DNA from: Janthinobacterium sp. TND4EL3
GTDB taxonomy: Bacteria > Pseudomonadota > Gammaproteobacteria > Burkholderiales > Burkholderiaceae_D
Assembly (NCBI RefSeq): GCF_900156175.1
Contig: NZ_FTMV01000009.1
Location: forward strand, 1 to 64,000
Length of the DNA: 64,000 nt
Direction of reading: 5' to 3'
Shown here: piece by piece, positions 7,180-15,793 of the stretch
Layout of the letters: each line of letters begins with the position of its first letter
How positions within the stretch are numbered: position 1 is the first letter of the stretch
Made by a program: the position numbers and the translations under genes
The notes under the pieces: generated by a model
Told to the model about the DNA's origin: nothing
Database searches by the model: none
The model's input: the letters and a program-made list of their open reading frames with translations, nothing else

Positions 7180-8766
7180 TCAGAACTGGAAATAGAGAAA
7201 TTCCGTGACCCGGTTCATGCCGAAGATGCAGGCGACGAACAGCGCGGCCAGGCCCACGCTCCAGCGGGGTGTGGGGCGCCAGCTGAAGGCCCAGCGCCCC
7301 GCAGGCTGAAAGATTCTTTCAATGGCAGGCTCGTAGAGAAAGAAAATTTCTTGCGTATTCGGCGCCTTGAAGGCCAGCAGCATGGCCCCCAGCAGCACGG
7401 GCAAGCCGGGACCGGCCAGTTCGATCCAGCGGATGCCGTCGAATCCGGGCTTCCAGCCCCATTGCGCCAGGCTGGACGCGTGGCTGGCCAGGCCGCGCGG
7501 CAGGCTCACGCCGTTCGCCCCCACGAGCGCGCCGGTGATATCCCAGGCCGTGGCCACGTCGGGCGCGCGGAAGAAGATCCAGGCCAGCATCACGGCAAGA
7601 AAGGTCAACAAGGTGGACCACCAAGCGGGCCACCAGCGCAGCCGGCAGTACCCCGGCGCCGCGCCGAACGCGCGCTGCCACGCCTGCTGCAGCACCAGGT
7701 ACAGGCCGTGCAAGCCGCCCCAGATGACGAAGGTCCAGCCGGCCCCATGCCACAGGCCGCCCAGCAGCATGGTCAGCATCAGGTTGCGGTAGCGCATGGC
7801 CTCGCCGTGGCGGCTGCCGCCCAGCGGGATATACAGATAGTCGCGCAGGAAACGCGACAAGGTCATGTGCCAGCGGCGCCAGAAGTCCGCGATATTGGCC
7901 GCCTTGTACGGCGAATTGAAGTTCAGCGGCAATTTCACGCCGAACAGGCGCGACAGGCCGATGGCCATGTCCGAATAGCCGGAAAAATCGAAATACAGCT
8001 GGAAGGTGTAGGCCAGCACGCCGATCCAGGCCTCGATCAGGGTCGGCTGGGCGCCGGCCGCGAAGACGGGGATGGCCAGCGGCGACAGGTTGTCGGCGAT
8101 CAGCACCTTCTTTGCCAGGCCAATCGTAAAAATCGACAGGCCGATGGCGAAGTTGGCCGCGCGCGGGCGGGCGTTGGCGGGGTTGGCGAACTGCGGCATC
8201 ATGTCGCGGTGGTGCAGCACGGGGCCGGCGATCAGGTGGGGAAAGTAGCTGACGAACAGCACGTAATGGATGAAGCGGTACTCGCGCACTTCGCCCCGGT
8301 AGCAATCGACGAGGAAGGCGATCTGCGTGAAGGTAAAGAACGAGATGCCGATCGGCAGGATGATGGCCAGACCGTGCCACGGCAGGCTGGCGGCATCGGC
8401 CCCGGCGGCCTGGGCGACGGCGTTCACGCTGTCGATGAAGAAATTCGCATATTTGTAGTAGGCGAGCAAGCCCAGGTTCAGCGCCAGCGCCGCCACCAGC
8501 ACGCGCTGGCGGGCCGCGCCCGCGCTGGCGCCCAGCAGGCGCCCGGCGCCGTAGTTGACGCAGATCGAGGCCAGCAGCAGCGGCAGGTAGCGCACGTCCC
8601 ACCAGGCATAGAAGAACAGCGAGGCCAGCGCCAGCCAAGTGGCGTGTGCCAGACGGCGCCAACTGGCGGATGCGCTGGCGGCAGGTGCCCAGCGGTCCAG
8701 CAAAAAATAGCCGGCCAGCACGACGGGCAGGTAGGCGAACAGGAAGGCGAAGGAATTAAACAGCAT
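7180..8766 (-). CDS. MBOAT-family O-acyltransferase (DltB/AlgI-like)
   Basis: 528 residues. The start at 8764-8766 is fixed by an AGGAGG site just upstream and by the MLFNSFAFLFAYLPVVL N-terminus typical of AlgI-type proteins. About ten to eleven membrane segments are visible. Family landmarks are FDFSGYSDMAIGLSRLFG, WRRWHMTLSRFLRDYLYIPLGG, and the catalytic His in LLGGLWHGAGW. MBOAT proteins move an acyl group across or at the membrane and hand it to a sugar hydroxyl. With the DltD-like proteins and a carrier protein in the same locus, a Dlt- or Alg-type O-acylation role is likely. The start overlaps the preceding glycosyltransferase end by 11 bases. Confidence 0.9.
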   Translation of the reverse strand: MLFNSFAFLFAYLPVVLAGYFLLDRWAPAASASASWRRLAHATWLALASLFFYAWWDVRYLPLLLASICVNYGAGRLLGASAGAARQRVLVAALALNLGLLAYYKYANFFIDSVNAVAQAAGADAASLPWHGLAIILPIGISFFTFTQIAFLVDCYRGEVREYRFIHYVLFVSYFPHLIAGPVLHHRDMMPQFANPANARPRAANFAIGLSIFTIGLAKKVLIADNLSPLAIPVFAAGAQPTLIEAWIGVLAYTFQLYFDFSGYSDMAIGLSRLFGVKLPLNFNSPYKAANIADFWRRWHMTLSRFLRDYLYIPLGGSRHGEAMRYRNLMLTMLLGGLWHGAGWTFVIWGGLHGLYLVLQQAWQRAFGAAPGYCRLRWWPAWWSTLLTFLAVMLAWIFFRAPDVATAWDITGALVGANGVSLPRGLASHASSLAQWGWKPGFDGIRWIELAGPGLPVLLGAMLLAFKAPNTQEIFFLYEPAIERIFQPAGRWAFSWRPTPRWSVGLAALFVACIFGMNRVTEFLYFQF

Positions 8767-9829
8767 GCTGCCTCCTGGCGGGCAAGGACTGCGCCTGGTA
8801 GTAATAATCGGCGATCTGCGCCGCCACCCTTTCCCACGTAAAGCGCTGCACCAGCGCCCGCACGCGCGCGCGCTCGGGGGCCAGCGCCAGCAGTTCGTGG
8901 ATGGCCTGGCGCTGCGCGGCGCCGTCGTCCCAGCCCACCTTGCGCAGCGCAAACGCGGAATCGGGCAAGTCGAGCGCGCTTTGCGACGTCATGACGACGG
9001 GCGTGCCGGCCGCCAGCGCTTCGAGCACGGAGAGCGGAAACACTTCGCCCTGGCTGGGCAGGGCCGCCACGGCCGCCGCATGGTAGGCGCTGGCCAGCAG
9101 CGGGTCGGCATGGTCGAGCGCACCGAGCCACCTGACATGCTGCAAGTCCAGCAATTGCTGCAGATAGGCCTGCTGTTCGCGCGGCGCGGCGCCGATCAGC
9201 ACGAGTGGCAGGCCGGCGCCCGTCAGCGCCCTGGCCAGGCCCAGCTGGTTCTTATATGGTGAAATGCTGCCCACCATCAGCACGAAAGGCCCGGCGATGC
9301 CCGTCTCGCGCAGGAACAGGTCGCCATTGGCCGAAAAGAAATGCGGGTTGATCCCGTTCGGCAAGACGCGGATGGCCTGGGCCGGCAAGCCGAAACCCTG
9401 CACGAGGGCGTCGCGCTCGGCCTCGCCCAGCGCGATGACGATCCTGGCCAGCTGCAGGGCGCGCCGCGTCTGCGCATAGCTCGTCTGCACCATCCAGTCC
9501 GTCAGCCGCCCCGCCAGCCGGTCGGCCAGCCGCGCGCGCCAGGCGCTGGCGCGGTTCCAGCTGGGCGCCATCAGCGGCGACAGCACCACGGGCACGCCCA
9601 GCTCGGTGGCCGTTTCCAGGATGCGGTAGGTGCCATTGCTCGCCGAAAACACGTGCAGCAGGTCGAAATCGGCCAGCCGCTCGTGGTTGGCGTCGACCAG
9701 CTGCACCTCGAGCGGCCTGGCCGGGTTCGCTTGCAGGCGGTTCAGGGCGGCGATGGTTTCGCGCACCTGGATCTGCAGGCCGCCGTCGCGCTGGAACAGC
9801 ATGGGATAGGACAAGATACCGACACGCAT
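8756..9829 (-). CDS. Glycosyltransferase family 4
   Basis: 357 residues. Two ATGs lie six bases apart; the inner one at 9827-9829 is chosen because the GGA site has proper spacing to it. The N-terminus MRVGILSYPMLFQRDGGLQIQ and the C-terminal GT4 block (SQGEVFPLSVLEALAAGTP, with its E-x7-E pair) mark a retaining GT-B glycosyltransferase, presumably cytoplasmic or peripheral at the inner membrane, adding a sugar to a lipid-linked repeat unit. The donor sugar cannot be predicted. It lies between the flippase and the MBOAT gene in the six-gene unit. Confidence 0.85.
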   Translation of the reverse strand: MRVGILSYPMLFQRDGGLQIQVRETIAALNRLQANPARPLEVQLVDANHERLADFDLLHVFSASNGTYRILETATELGVPVVLSPLMAPSWNRASAWRARLADRLAGRLTDWMVQTSYAQTRRALQLARIVIALGEAERDALVQGFGLPAQAIRVLPNGINPHFFSANGDLFLRETGIAGPFVLMVGSISPYKNQLGLARALTGAGLPLVLIGAAPREQQAYLQQLLDLQHVRWLGALDHADPLLASAYHAAAVAALPSQGEVFPLSVLEALAAGTPVVMTSQSALDLPDSAFALRKVGWDDGAAQRQAIHELLALAPERARVRALVQRFTWERVAAQIADYYYQAQSLPARRQHAV

Positions 9830-9864
9830 GGTCATCCTTTCGGGCGTGCGCCGGCGGCGGCGCC

Positions 9865-11334
9865 TCACAGCGGTGATTTGGCAGCCGGCCAGCGGCTTGC
9901 CAGCTTGCGTTGCAACAACAGAAACTCGGCCGCGATGTCATGTTTCAACAGAAAAATCCCGGCGATCCAGCACAGCAAGGTGGCCAGCGCCGTGCCCGCC
10001 AGCGCCAGCAGCGGAATGGCGTGCGGCATGTCGGCCGGCATCCACAGCAGCATGCACAGCGGCGGCGGACTGCTGATCGCGCACAGGGCCAGGCTCTTGC
10101 GCAGGACAGGCAGCAGCACGCGCCAGTCGAGATTGCTGAAGCGGCGCAGGCAGCCGTAGATCAGCCAGCTGCGCACGAGGGTGCTGAACACGACGGCCCA
10201 GGCCACCGCCACCAGCCCGAACGGCGCCGCCAGCAGCAGCGCCGCCACCTTCAGCCCGCCCGCCCACGCGTCGAGCCGGGCCTGCACGCGCATCTGGCCC
10301 GTCGCCACGAACAGGTAGCGGGCCATGCTGAACATGCTATACACGGCCGAGGACAGGCACATGATGCGTATCAAGGGCGTACAGGCGCTCCATTGCGGGC
10401 CATACAACACTTTGACCAAAGGCAAAGCCATACAGGCGAGAAACAGGAAAAAGGGCCAGGCCAGCGCCGTCATATAGCTGACCGTGCGCACATACACGGG
10501 CCCCGCCCCGCCCGCCTCGCGGTCGCGCGCCGCGAACAGGGGAAACACGACGGGCGAGATGGCGCTGGTGATGGCCTGGTTAAAAATGCTCAGCATGCTT
10601 TGCGTCTTGCCGAAGAGGGCCAGGCTTTCGATATCGATCATCTTGCCGATCACCAGGTCCGGCGCCACCACGCCCGCCTCGTCCACCAGCCCGCCGCCCG
10701 TCGCGTAGGCGCCGAAGGCAATGATGGACCTGATGCCGCGCCGTCCCGGCAGCCACGGCAGTTCGCGCGGGCGCACGACGAGGCTGGTCAGCAGCGAAGC
10801 CGTGGAACCGGCCAACACGGCCGCCACCAGGCTCATGTAACTGTGGCCCAGCAGGGCCATGCTCACGCCCACCAGCAGGTTGGTGACGCTGTTGGCCGCG
10901 TTGATCGCATAGATGGCGCGAAAGCGCAGTTGCCGGCGCAGCAAGGGCAAGGTCAGCGCGCTGAACGGGATCAGCAGGAAGTTGATCGACAGCAGTTGCA
11001 GCACCAGTTGCAGGCGCGGTTCTTCATAGAAACGCGCGAGCGGCCCGCTGGCGGCCAGCACCAGCGCCGCCAGCAGCCAGGCCACCGCCAGGCTGGTGGC
11101 CAGGGCGGCGCGCAATTTTTCCGTCGTCAGGGTCTTTTCCTGGATCAGATACTGGCCCACGCCAAAATCGCGCACCACCTGGGCCATGGCCACGAGCACG
11201 GCGCCCAGCGAATACACGCCCACCTCGGCCGGCGTCAGCAGGCGCGACAGGATCATCGTGGCAACTATGCCCAGCAGCAGCACCGTGTACTTCTCGGCGA
11301 AGGAAAAGAAGAAGGAATGGCGCGTGGCGTTCAT
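9865..11334 (-). CDS. Wzx-type polysaccharide flippase
   Basis: 489 residues with about 12-14 hydrophobic segments. The N-terminal region (LILSRLLTP-type segment reading MILSRLLTPAEVGVYSLG, then FGVGQYLIQEK) is typical of the MATE/Polysacc_synt flippases that move undecaprenyl-linked repeat units across the inner membrane. It lies downstream of the GT2-GT4 fusion with an 18-base gap, and a 35-base gap precedes the next GT4. A Wzy-like protein is encoded divergently nearby, so a Wzx/Wzy-dependent route is plausible. Confidence 0.85.
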   Translation of the reverse strand: MNATRHSFFFSFAEKYTVLLLGIVATMILSRLLTPAEVGVYSLGAVLVAMAQVVRDFGVGQYLIQEKTLTTEKLRAALATSLAVAWLLAALVLAASGPLARFYEEPRLQLVLQLLSINFLLIPFSALTLPLLRRQLRFRAIYAINAANSVTNLLVGVSMALLGHSYMSLVAAVLAGSTASLLTSLVVRPRELPWLPGRRGIRSIIAFGAYATGGGLVDEAGVVAPDLVIGKMIDIESLALFGKTQSMLSIFNQAITSAISPVVFPLFAARDREAGGAGPVYVRTVSYMTALAWPFFLFLACMALPLVKVLYGPQWSACTPLIRIMCLSSAVYSMFSMARYLFVATGQMRVQARLDAWAGGLKVAALLLAAPFGLVAVAWAVVFSTLVRSWLIYGCLRRFSNLDWRVLLPVLRKSLALCAISSPPPLCMLLWMPADMPHAIPLLALAGTALATLLCWIAGIFLLKHDIAAEFLLLQRKLASRWPAAKSPL

Positions 11335-11352
11335 CCGGGCAAGCTCCAGGTG

Positions 11353-13443
11353 CTACACGAGACCGGCATAGAACTGGCGCAGCTGCTGCTCCAGCCGTTG
11401 CATGGAATAATGCTGTAGCGCTTCCAGGCGGGCCTGGCGTCCCATGCGCTGCCGCCGCGCCGGGTCGCGCAGCAGGTCCGCCACGGCCTGGCAGGCGGCA
11501 TCCCCGTCGCCGGGCGGCAGCAGCAGCCCCCCTTCGCTGTCGTGCAGGATGTCATGGGTGCCCGGCACGTCCGTGCCCACGGCCGGCACGCCGCACGCCA
11601 TGGCCTCGATGGTGGCGATGCCGAAACCCTCGTTTTTACTCAGCAGCAGGTGCAGGTCGAAGGCCGGCATCAGCAGCTCGACGCGCTGCCGGAAGCCGGC
11701 AAACACGATTCTGTCCTGCCATCCCGATTGCTGCGCCTGCAGCCGCAGCCGTCCTTCCAGCGGGCCCGTGCCCACCAACACTAAATACAAGTTGGGAAAC
11801 TGCGGCGCCAGCCGCGCGAACAGGGCCAGCAGCGCCTGCGGACGCTTTTGCGCCGACAGCCTGGCCACCGAGCCGATCACCAGGGCGTCCGGCGGCAAGC
11901 CCAGCTGCTTGCGCGCCAGCGCTTTGCGCTCGGGCGAGACGGTGAACGTGTCCGTATCGACGCCGTTCGGGATCACGGCCAGCCGCGTCTGCGGCGCCAG
12001 CATGCCACGGTACAGGTCGAGGAAATGCTTCATGGCCGAGGCCGACACGGCATACACGCCCTTTACGCTGCGGAACGCTTCCTGCAGCAGCGGCTGCTGC
12101 CAGGCGCTGAACGGTTCCGGGGGAAACGCGTTGTGCACGCTGATGACGGCCGGCAGGCGGCACTGATGCGCCAGCCACAGGATGGAGGCGCCATACGTCG
12201 TCCAGCAGAACGCCACGTGCACCAGGTCCGGCCGCAGGCGGCGCAGGCGCCAGGCGCCCGTGAGCCGGGCGCGCAGCAGGTTCCAGCGCCGCCACGCCCA
12301 GTGCTCGACGAACAGCGGCGGCTCATACACGCGCACCTGCAGCTTCTGTGCGCGCAAGCCTTGCATCCATGCGGCAAGACCGGGAAAGCGCCGCAGTCCC
12401 AGCACGCTGTCATAACCGTTTGCGCCCAGTATCGTCGCCTCTTGCGCCATGCGCAGCTCCATGCCGCCCAACTCGCCGGAATAGCTGGTGATGACGACGC
12501 GCGGCAAACGCTTTCGGCGGCCGCGCCACGCTTCATGGAAGTAGCCGCGCAGCGCGGCCATTTCCCAGCTGCGCAGGAACAGCGTTTCGCGGTCGCCCCG
12601 CAGCCAGGCGCGCGCGCGGGCCGCGCCGTCGCGCAGGTAGCGGCCCAGCATCCAGCGCGGCACGCCCAGCCATTCCACGCTGGGCGCCGGGACGACGAGG
12701 CGGCACTGGCCCCGGCCAAACAGGAAGGAACGGCGCAGTATCCAGGCGCGCCGCACCTGCTGCACGCGGATGATGTGCGCCACCCTGGCTGCCGGACAGA
12801 ACCAGGAAGGGTTGCCGGAGCGGTAAATTTCCAGGTTCAGCTTGGTTTCGCTGCCCATGGCGTAGCTGTTGCCCTGCGGGCCGATGCTTTCGTCATAGCG
12901 GGCGCCCGCCTCGAACAGGCGGCGGCGTATCGCCATGTTGGCGCCCCAGGCGAGGCCCGGATACACGGGGCCGTCGCGCAAATCGGGGCTGGTGATGCCC
13001 CACGTCAGGCCCACGGGGGTCAGGCGCAGCAGCCAGTCGGCCGGCCGTTCCCGCCAGGCGGGCACGATGGCGCCGCCGAACAGGCCGTAACCGGGATGAG
13101 CGCGCGCGCAGTCCTGCAGGCGGCACAGCCAGTCCGGCGCGGGCATGGCGTCGTCGTCGCCGAAGACGAACAGCTCGGCACCGTCGCCGCTGCAGCGCAA
13201 GGCGTGCTCGACAGCCCCGTTCAGGGCGGGGCTGCGGCCGCGCCGCGCCACGTGGACGCAACTCAAGGGCAGCCGGCCGCGGAAGGCGTCGATGATACGG
13301 GCCGTGGCGTCGCTGCTGCCATTGTCGGCGATGACGAGGCGCCAGCCGCCCGCGGGCGGACGCAAGCCCGTGTAGGCGCGCAAGACCTGGGGCAAGGTGC
13401 CGGCGCCATTGTAGGTCGCCATGAGAACGGTCAACAAGGACAA
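11353..13443 (-). CDS. Bifunctional glycosyltransferase: GT2 fused to GT4
   Basis: 696 residues in one uninterrupted frame. Residues 1 to about 290 are a GT-A family 2 enzyme: VLMATYNGAGTLPQVL, VIADNGSSDATARII, and the metal-binding FGDDDAMPAPDW at about 94-105. From about 318 a GT-B family 4 enzyme begins (VVITSYSGELGGMELRMAQE). It includes AVIPNGVDTDTF and ends in SKNEGFGIATIEAMACGVP. Each half is near full family length, so this looks like a true two-enzyme fusion rather than a misread stop. It likely adds two sugars in sequence to a lipid-linked intermediate. It is first in the six-gene minus-strand unit, divergent from the Wzy-like gene. Confidence 0.88.
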   Translation of the reverse strand: MSLLTVLMATYNGAGTLPQVLRAYTGLRPPAGGWRLVIADNGSSDATARIIDAFRGRLPLSCVHVARRGRSPALNGAVEHALRCSGDGAELFVFGDDDAMPAPDWLCRLQDCARAHPGYGLFGGAIVPAWRERPADWLLRLTPVGLTWGITSPDLRDGPVYPGLAWGANMAIRRRLFEAGARYDESIGPQGNSYAMGSETKLNLEIYRSGNPSWFCPAARVAHIIRVQQVRRAWILRRSFLFGRGQCRLVVPAPSVEWLGVPRWMLGRYLRDGAARARAWLRGDRETLFLRSWEMAALRGYFHEAWRGRRKRLPRVVITSYSGELGGMELRMAQEATILGANGYDSVLGLRRFPGLAAWMQGLRAQKLQVRVYEPPLFVEHWAWRRWNLLRARLTGAWRLRRLRPDLVHVAFCWTTYGASILWLAHQCRLPAVISVHNAFPPEPFSAWQQPLLQEAFRSVKGVYAVSASAMKHFLDLYRGMLAPQTRLAVIPNGVDTDTFTVSPERKALARKQLGLPPDALVIGSVARLSAQKRPQALLALFARLAPQFPNLYLVLVGTGPLEGRLRLQAQQSGWQDRIVFAGFRQRVELLMPAFDLHLLLSKNEGFGIATIEAMACGVPAVGTDVPGTHDILHDSEGGLLLPPGDGDAACQAVADLLRDPARRQRMGRQARLEALQHYSMQRLEQQLRQFYAGLV

Positions 13444-13568
13444 GCCTCCTTCGTCTTACCATGACAAAACTTTGTACGAAACCGTGTTGATCCAGTGTAC
13501 CCAGCCTGCCCGCCAGCCCGTTGACAGGCATCAATACCATGCGGGCACAACCAGGAGCGTCCCCTGTC

Positions 13569-14861
13569 ATGCGCGACATCTTGATAACCATCATCATCCT
13601 GGGTTCCCTGCCCTTCATCCTGAAGTCGCCGGCCATCGGCGGCCTGATGTGGGTGTGGGTCAGCGTGATGAACCCGCACACGCAGGCGTGGGGCTTTGCC
13701 ACGCACTTGCCGTTCGCCTTCATCATCGCCATCGCCACCATGCTCAGCCTCGTGATGACGCGCGAACCGAAAAGCCTACCCCTCACGCCCGTCAGCGTGC
13801 TGCTGCTGCTGTTCGTTGCCTGGATGAATGTCACGGCCCTGTTTGCGCTGCTGCCCGACTCGTCGTGGGTGCAGTGGAACAAGGTCATGAAGATCATGCT
13901 GATGAGCTTTGTGATCATGATGGTGATACGCACGCGGCGCGACATCGCGCGCCTGATCTGGGTGCTGGTGGGCTCGATCGGCTATTACGGCGTCAAAGGC
14001 GGCATCTTCACCATCCGCAGCGGCGGCACGGAGCGCGTGTGGGGGCCGGAAGAAACGTTTATTGGAGATAACAATTCACTGGCCCTGGCCCTGATCATCA
14101 CGATTCCCCTCATGTATTATCTGCAGCAAAACAGCGACAGGCGCTGGCTGCGCCACGGCTTGTCGGCGGCCATGCTGCTGTCGGCGCTGGCCGCGCTGGG
14201 CTCGTATTCGCGCGGGGCGCTGCTGGCCATTGCCGCCATGGTCCTGTTCATGTGGCTGAAAAGCGGGCGCAAGCTGGTACTGGGCGCGCTGCTGGGCCTG
14301 GTCACGCCGCTGCTGCTGGCCTTCATGCCCGAGCGCTGGGCCGAACGCATGGACACCATCAATACCTATGAGGAAGACAGTTCCGCCATGGGCCGCCTGA
14401 ATGCGTGGCGCATGGCGTGGAACCTGGCGCGCGACCGCTTTCCCGGCGGCGGCTTCGATGTGTCCGACGGCGCCATCTTCGCCCGCTACGCGCCCAACCC
14501 CATGGACGTGCACGCGGCGCACAGCATCTATTTCCAGGCCCTGGGCGAACACGGCTTCGTCGGCTTGCTGATCTACCTGGCGCTGGGCATCGCCACGTGG
14601 CGCACGGCGTCGGCCATCATCCGCCTGACGCGGGGCCAGGCCGAGCTGCGCTGGGCGCACGGCCTGGCCACCATGAGCCAGGCCAGCCTGATCGGCTTTG
14701 CCGTGGGCGGCGCCTTCCTCAGCCTGCTGTATTTCGACATGCCGTACTACCTGATGGCGGCCCTGATCGCCACGCGCATCGTTGTCGAGCGCGCATTGCG
14801 CGCGCCGGCACCCACGCCGCGCCAAGCCAAGTCCGGCGCCGCCGTCGCGGAGCAGCCATGA
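13569..14861 (+). CDS. Putative O-glycosylation ligase / Wzy-like, exosortase-A-associated type
   Basis: 430 residues from ATG 13569 (a GGAG lies about 11 bases upstream; an ATG at 13539 is an alternative). About ten membrane segments surround a large periplasmic loop. Landmarks include VMNPHTQAWGFA, GGIFTIRSGG, GPEETFIGDNN and the loop signature DVHAAHSIYFQALGEHG. This matches the O-antigen-ligase-like family usually found with exosortase A (TIGR03097 type). Such proteins polymerise repeat units or transfer glycans in the periplasm. The stop overlaps the deacetylase start as ATGA. The promoter lies in the short divergent region 13444-13568. Confidence 0.85.
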   Translation: MRDILITIIILGSLPFILKSPAIGGLMWVWVSVMNPHTQAWGFATHLPFAFIIAIATMLSLVMTREPKSLPLTPVSVLLLLFVAWMNVTALFALLPDSSWVQWNKVMKIMLMSFVIMMVIRTRRDIARLIWVLVGSIGYYGVKGGIFTIRSGGTERVWGPEETFIGDNNSLALALIITIPLMYYLQQNSDRRWLRHGLSAAMLLSALAALGSYSRGALLAIAAMVLFMWLKSGRKLVLGALLGLVTPLLLAFMPERWAERMDTINTYEEDSSAMGRLNAWRMAWNLARDRFPGGGFDVSDGAIFARYAPNPMDVHAAHSIYFQALGEHGFVGLLIYLALGIATWRTASAIIRLTRGQAELRWAHGLATMSQASLIGFAVGGAFLSLLYFDMPYYLMAALIATRIVVERALRAPAPTPRQAKSGAAVAEQP

Positions 14862-15793
14862 CGGCGGCACTGTCCATCCTGATCTACCACCGCGTGCTGG
14901 CGCGGCCCGACGCCCTGTTTCCCGGCGAAGTCGATGCGGTCCTGTTCGAGCGCCAGCTGCGCCTGCTAAAGCGTTTTTATGCGCCGCTGCCGCTGGCCGA
15001 AGCCGTGCAGCGCCTGCAGGATGGCAGCCTGCCCGCGCGCGCCGCCTGCATCACGTTTGACGACGGCTACGCGGACAATGCGCAGGTGGCCCTGCCCCTG
15101 CTGCTGAAACACGGCCTGCACGCCACGTTTTTTATCGCCACGGGCTACCTCGATGGCGGCCGGATGTGGAACGACGCGGTGATCGAGGGCGTGCGCCATG
15201 CGCCCGGTCCCCGGCTGGACTTGCGGGAACTCGGGCTGGACCGCCTGCCCGTCGCCAGCCTGGCGCAGCGGCAAACGGCCATCGCCACCCTGCTGGGCCA
15301 GCTCAAATACCTGCCATTTTCCCAACGCCAGCAGCTGGCCCTGCAGATCCGCCGCCAGGCGGGCGCGGAGGCGGGACCATCGGCCATGCTCAGCACGGCG
15401 CAGCTGCGCCAGCTGCAGGCGGCCGGCATGGGCCTGGGCGCGCACACGGCCAGCCACCCCATCCTGGCCACCCTGTCCGACGGCGCCGCGCGGCGCGACA
15501 TCGCCCACGGCAAGCGGCAGCTGGAAAGCCTGATACAGGCGCCCGTCACGCTGTTTGCCTATCCGAACGGCAAGGCGGGCCGCGATTACGGCGCTTCCCA
15601 CGTGGCGATGGTGCGCAGCCTCGGCTTCACGGCGGCCGTCGCGACGGACTGGGGCGTGGCCCGCCCCGGCGCGGGGCTGGACCTGCTGCAGCTGCCCCGC
15701 TTTACGCCGTGGGATCGAGGACGGCTGGCGTTTCTGTGGCGCTTGCGGCAAAACCGCCGGCCAGCGCGCCCAGCGCCGCCGGGTGGTGGCTGA
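14858..15793 (+). CDS. Polysaccharide deacetylase (CE4/NodB-like)
   Basis: 311 residues, starting within the ATGA overlap with the upstream gene. The N-terminus SILIYHRVLARPD is typical of exosortase-associated deacetylases. Motif 1 is TFDDGYADN, with the catalytic and metal-binding Asp pair. Motif 2 is HTASHP, giving the metal His residues. FAYPNGKAGRDYG follows. The enzyme would remove N- or O-acetyl groups from the polymer or its precursors. No signal peptide is seen, so it may act in the cytoplasm. The last 92 bases overlap the converging asparagine-synthase-like gene, an unusually long tail-to-tail overlap. Confidence 0.87.
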   Translation: MTAALSILIYHRVLARPDALFPGEVDAVLFERQLRLLKRFYAPLPLAEAVQRLQDGSLPARAACITFDDGYADNAQVALPLLLKHGLHATFFIATGYLDGGRMWNDAVIEGVRHAPGPRLDLRELGLDRLPVASLAQRQTAIATLLGQLKYLPFSQRQQLALQIRRQAGAEAGPSAMLSTAQLRQLQAAGMGLGAHTASHPILATLSDGAARRDIAHGKRQLESLIQAPVTLFAYPNGKAGRDYGASHVAMVRSLGFTAAVATDWGVARPGAGLDLLQLPRFTPWDRGRLAFLWRLRQNRRPARPAPPGGG

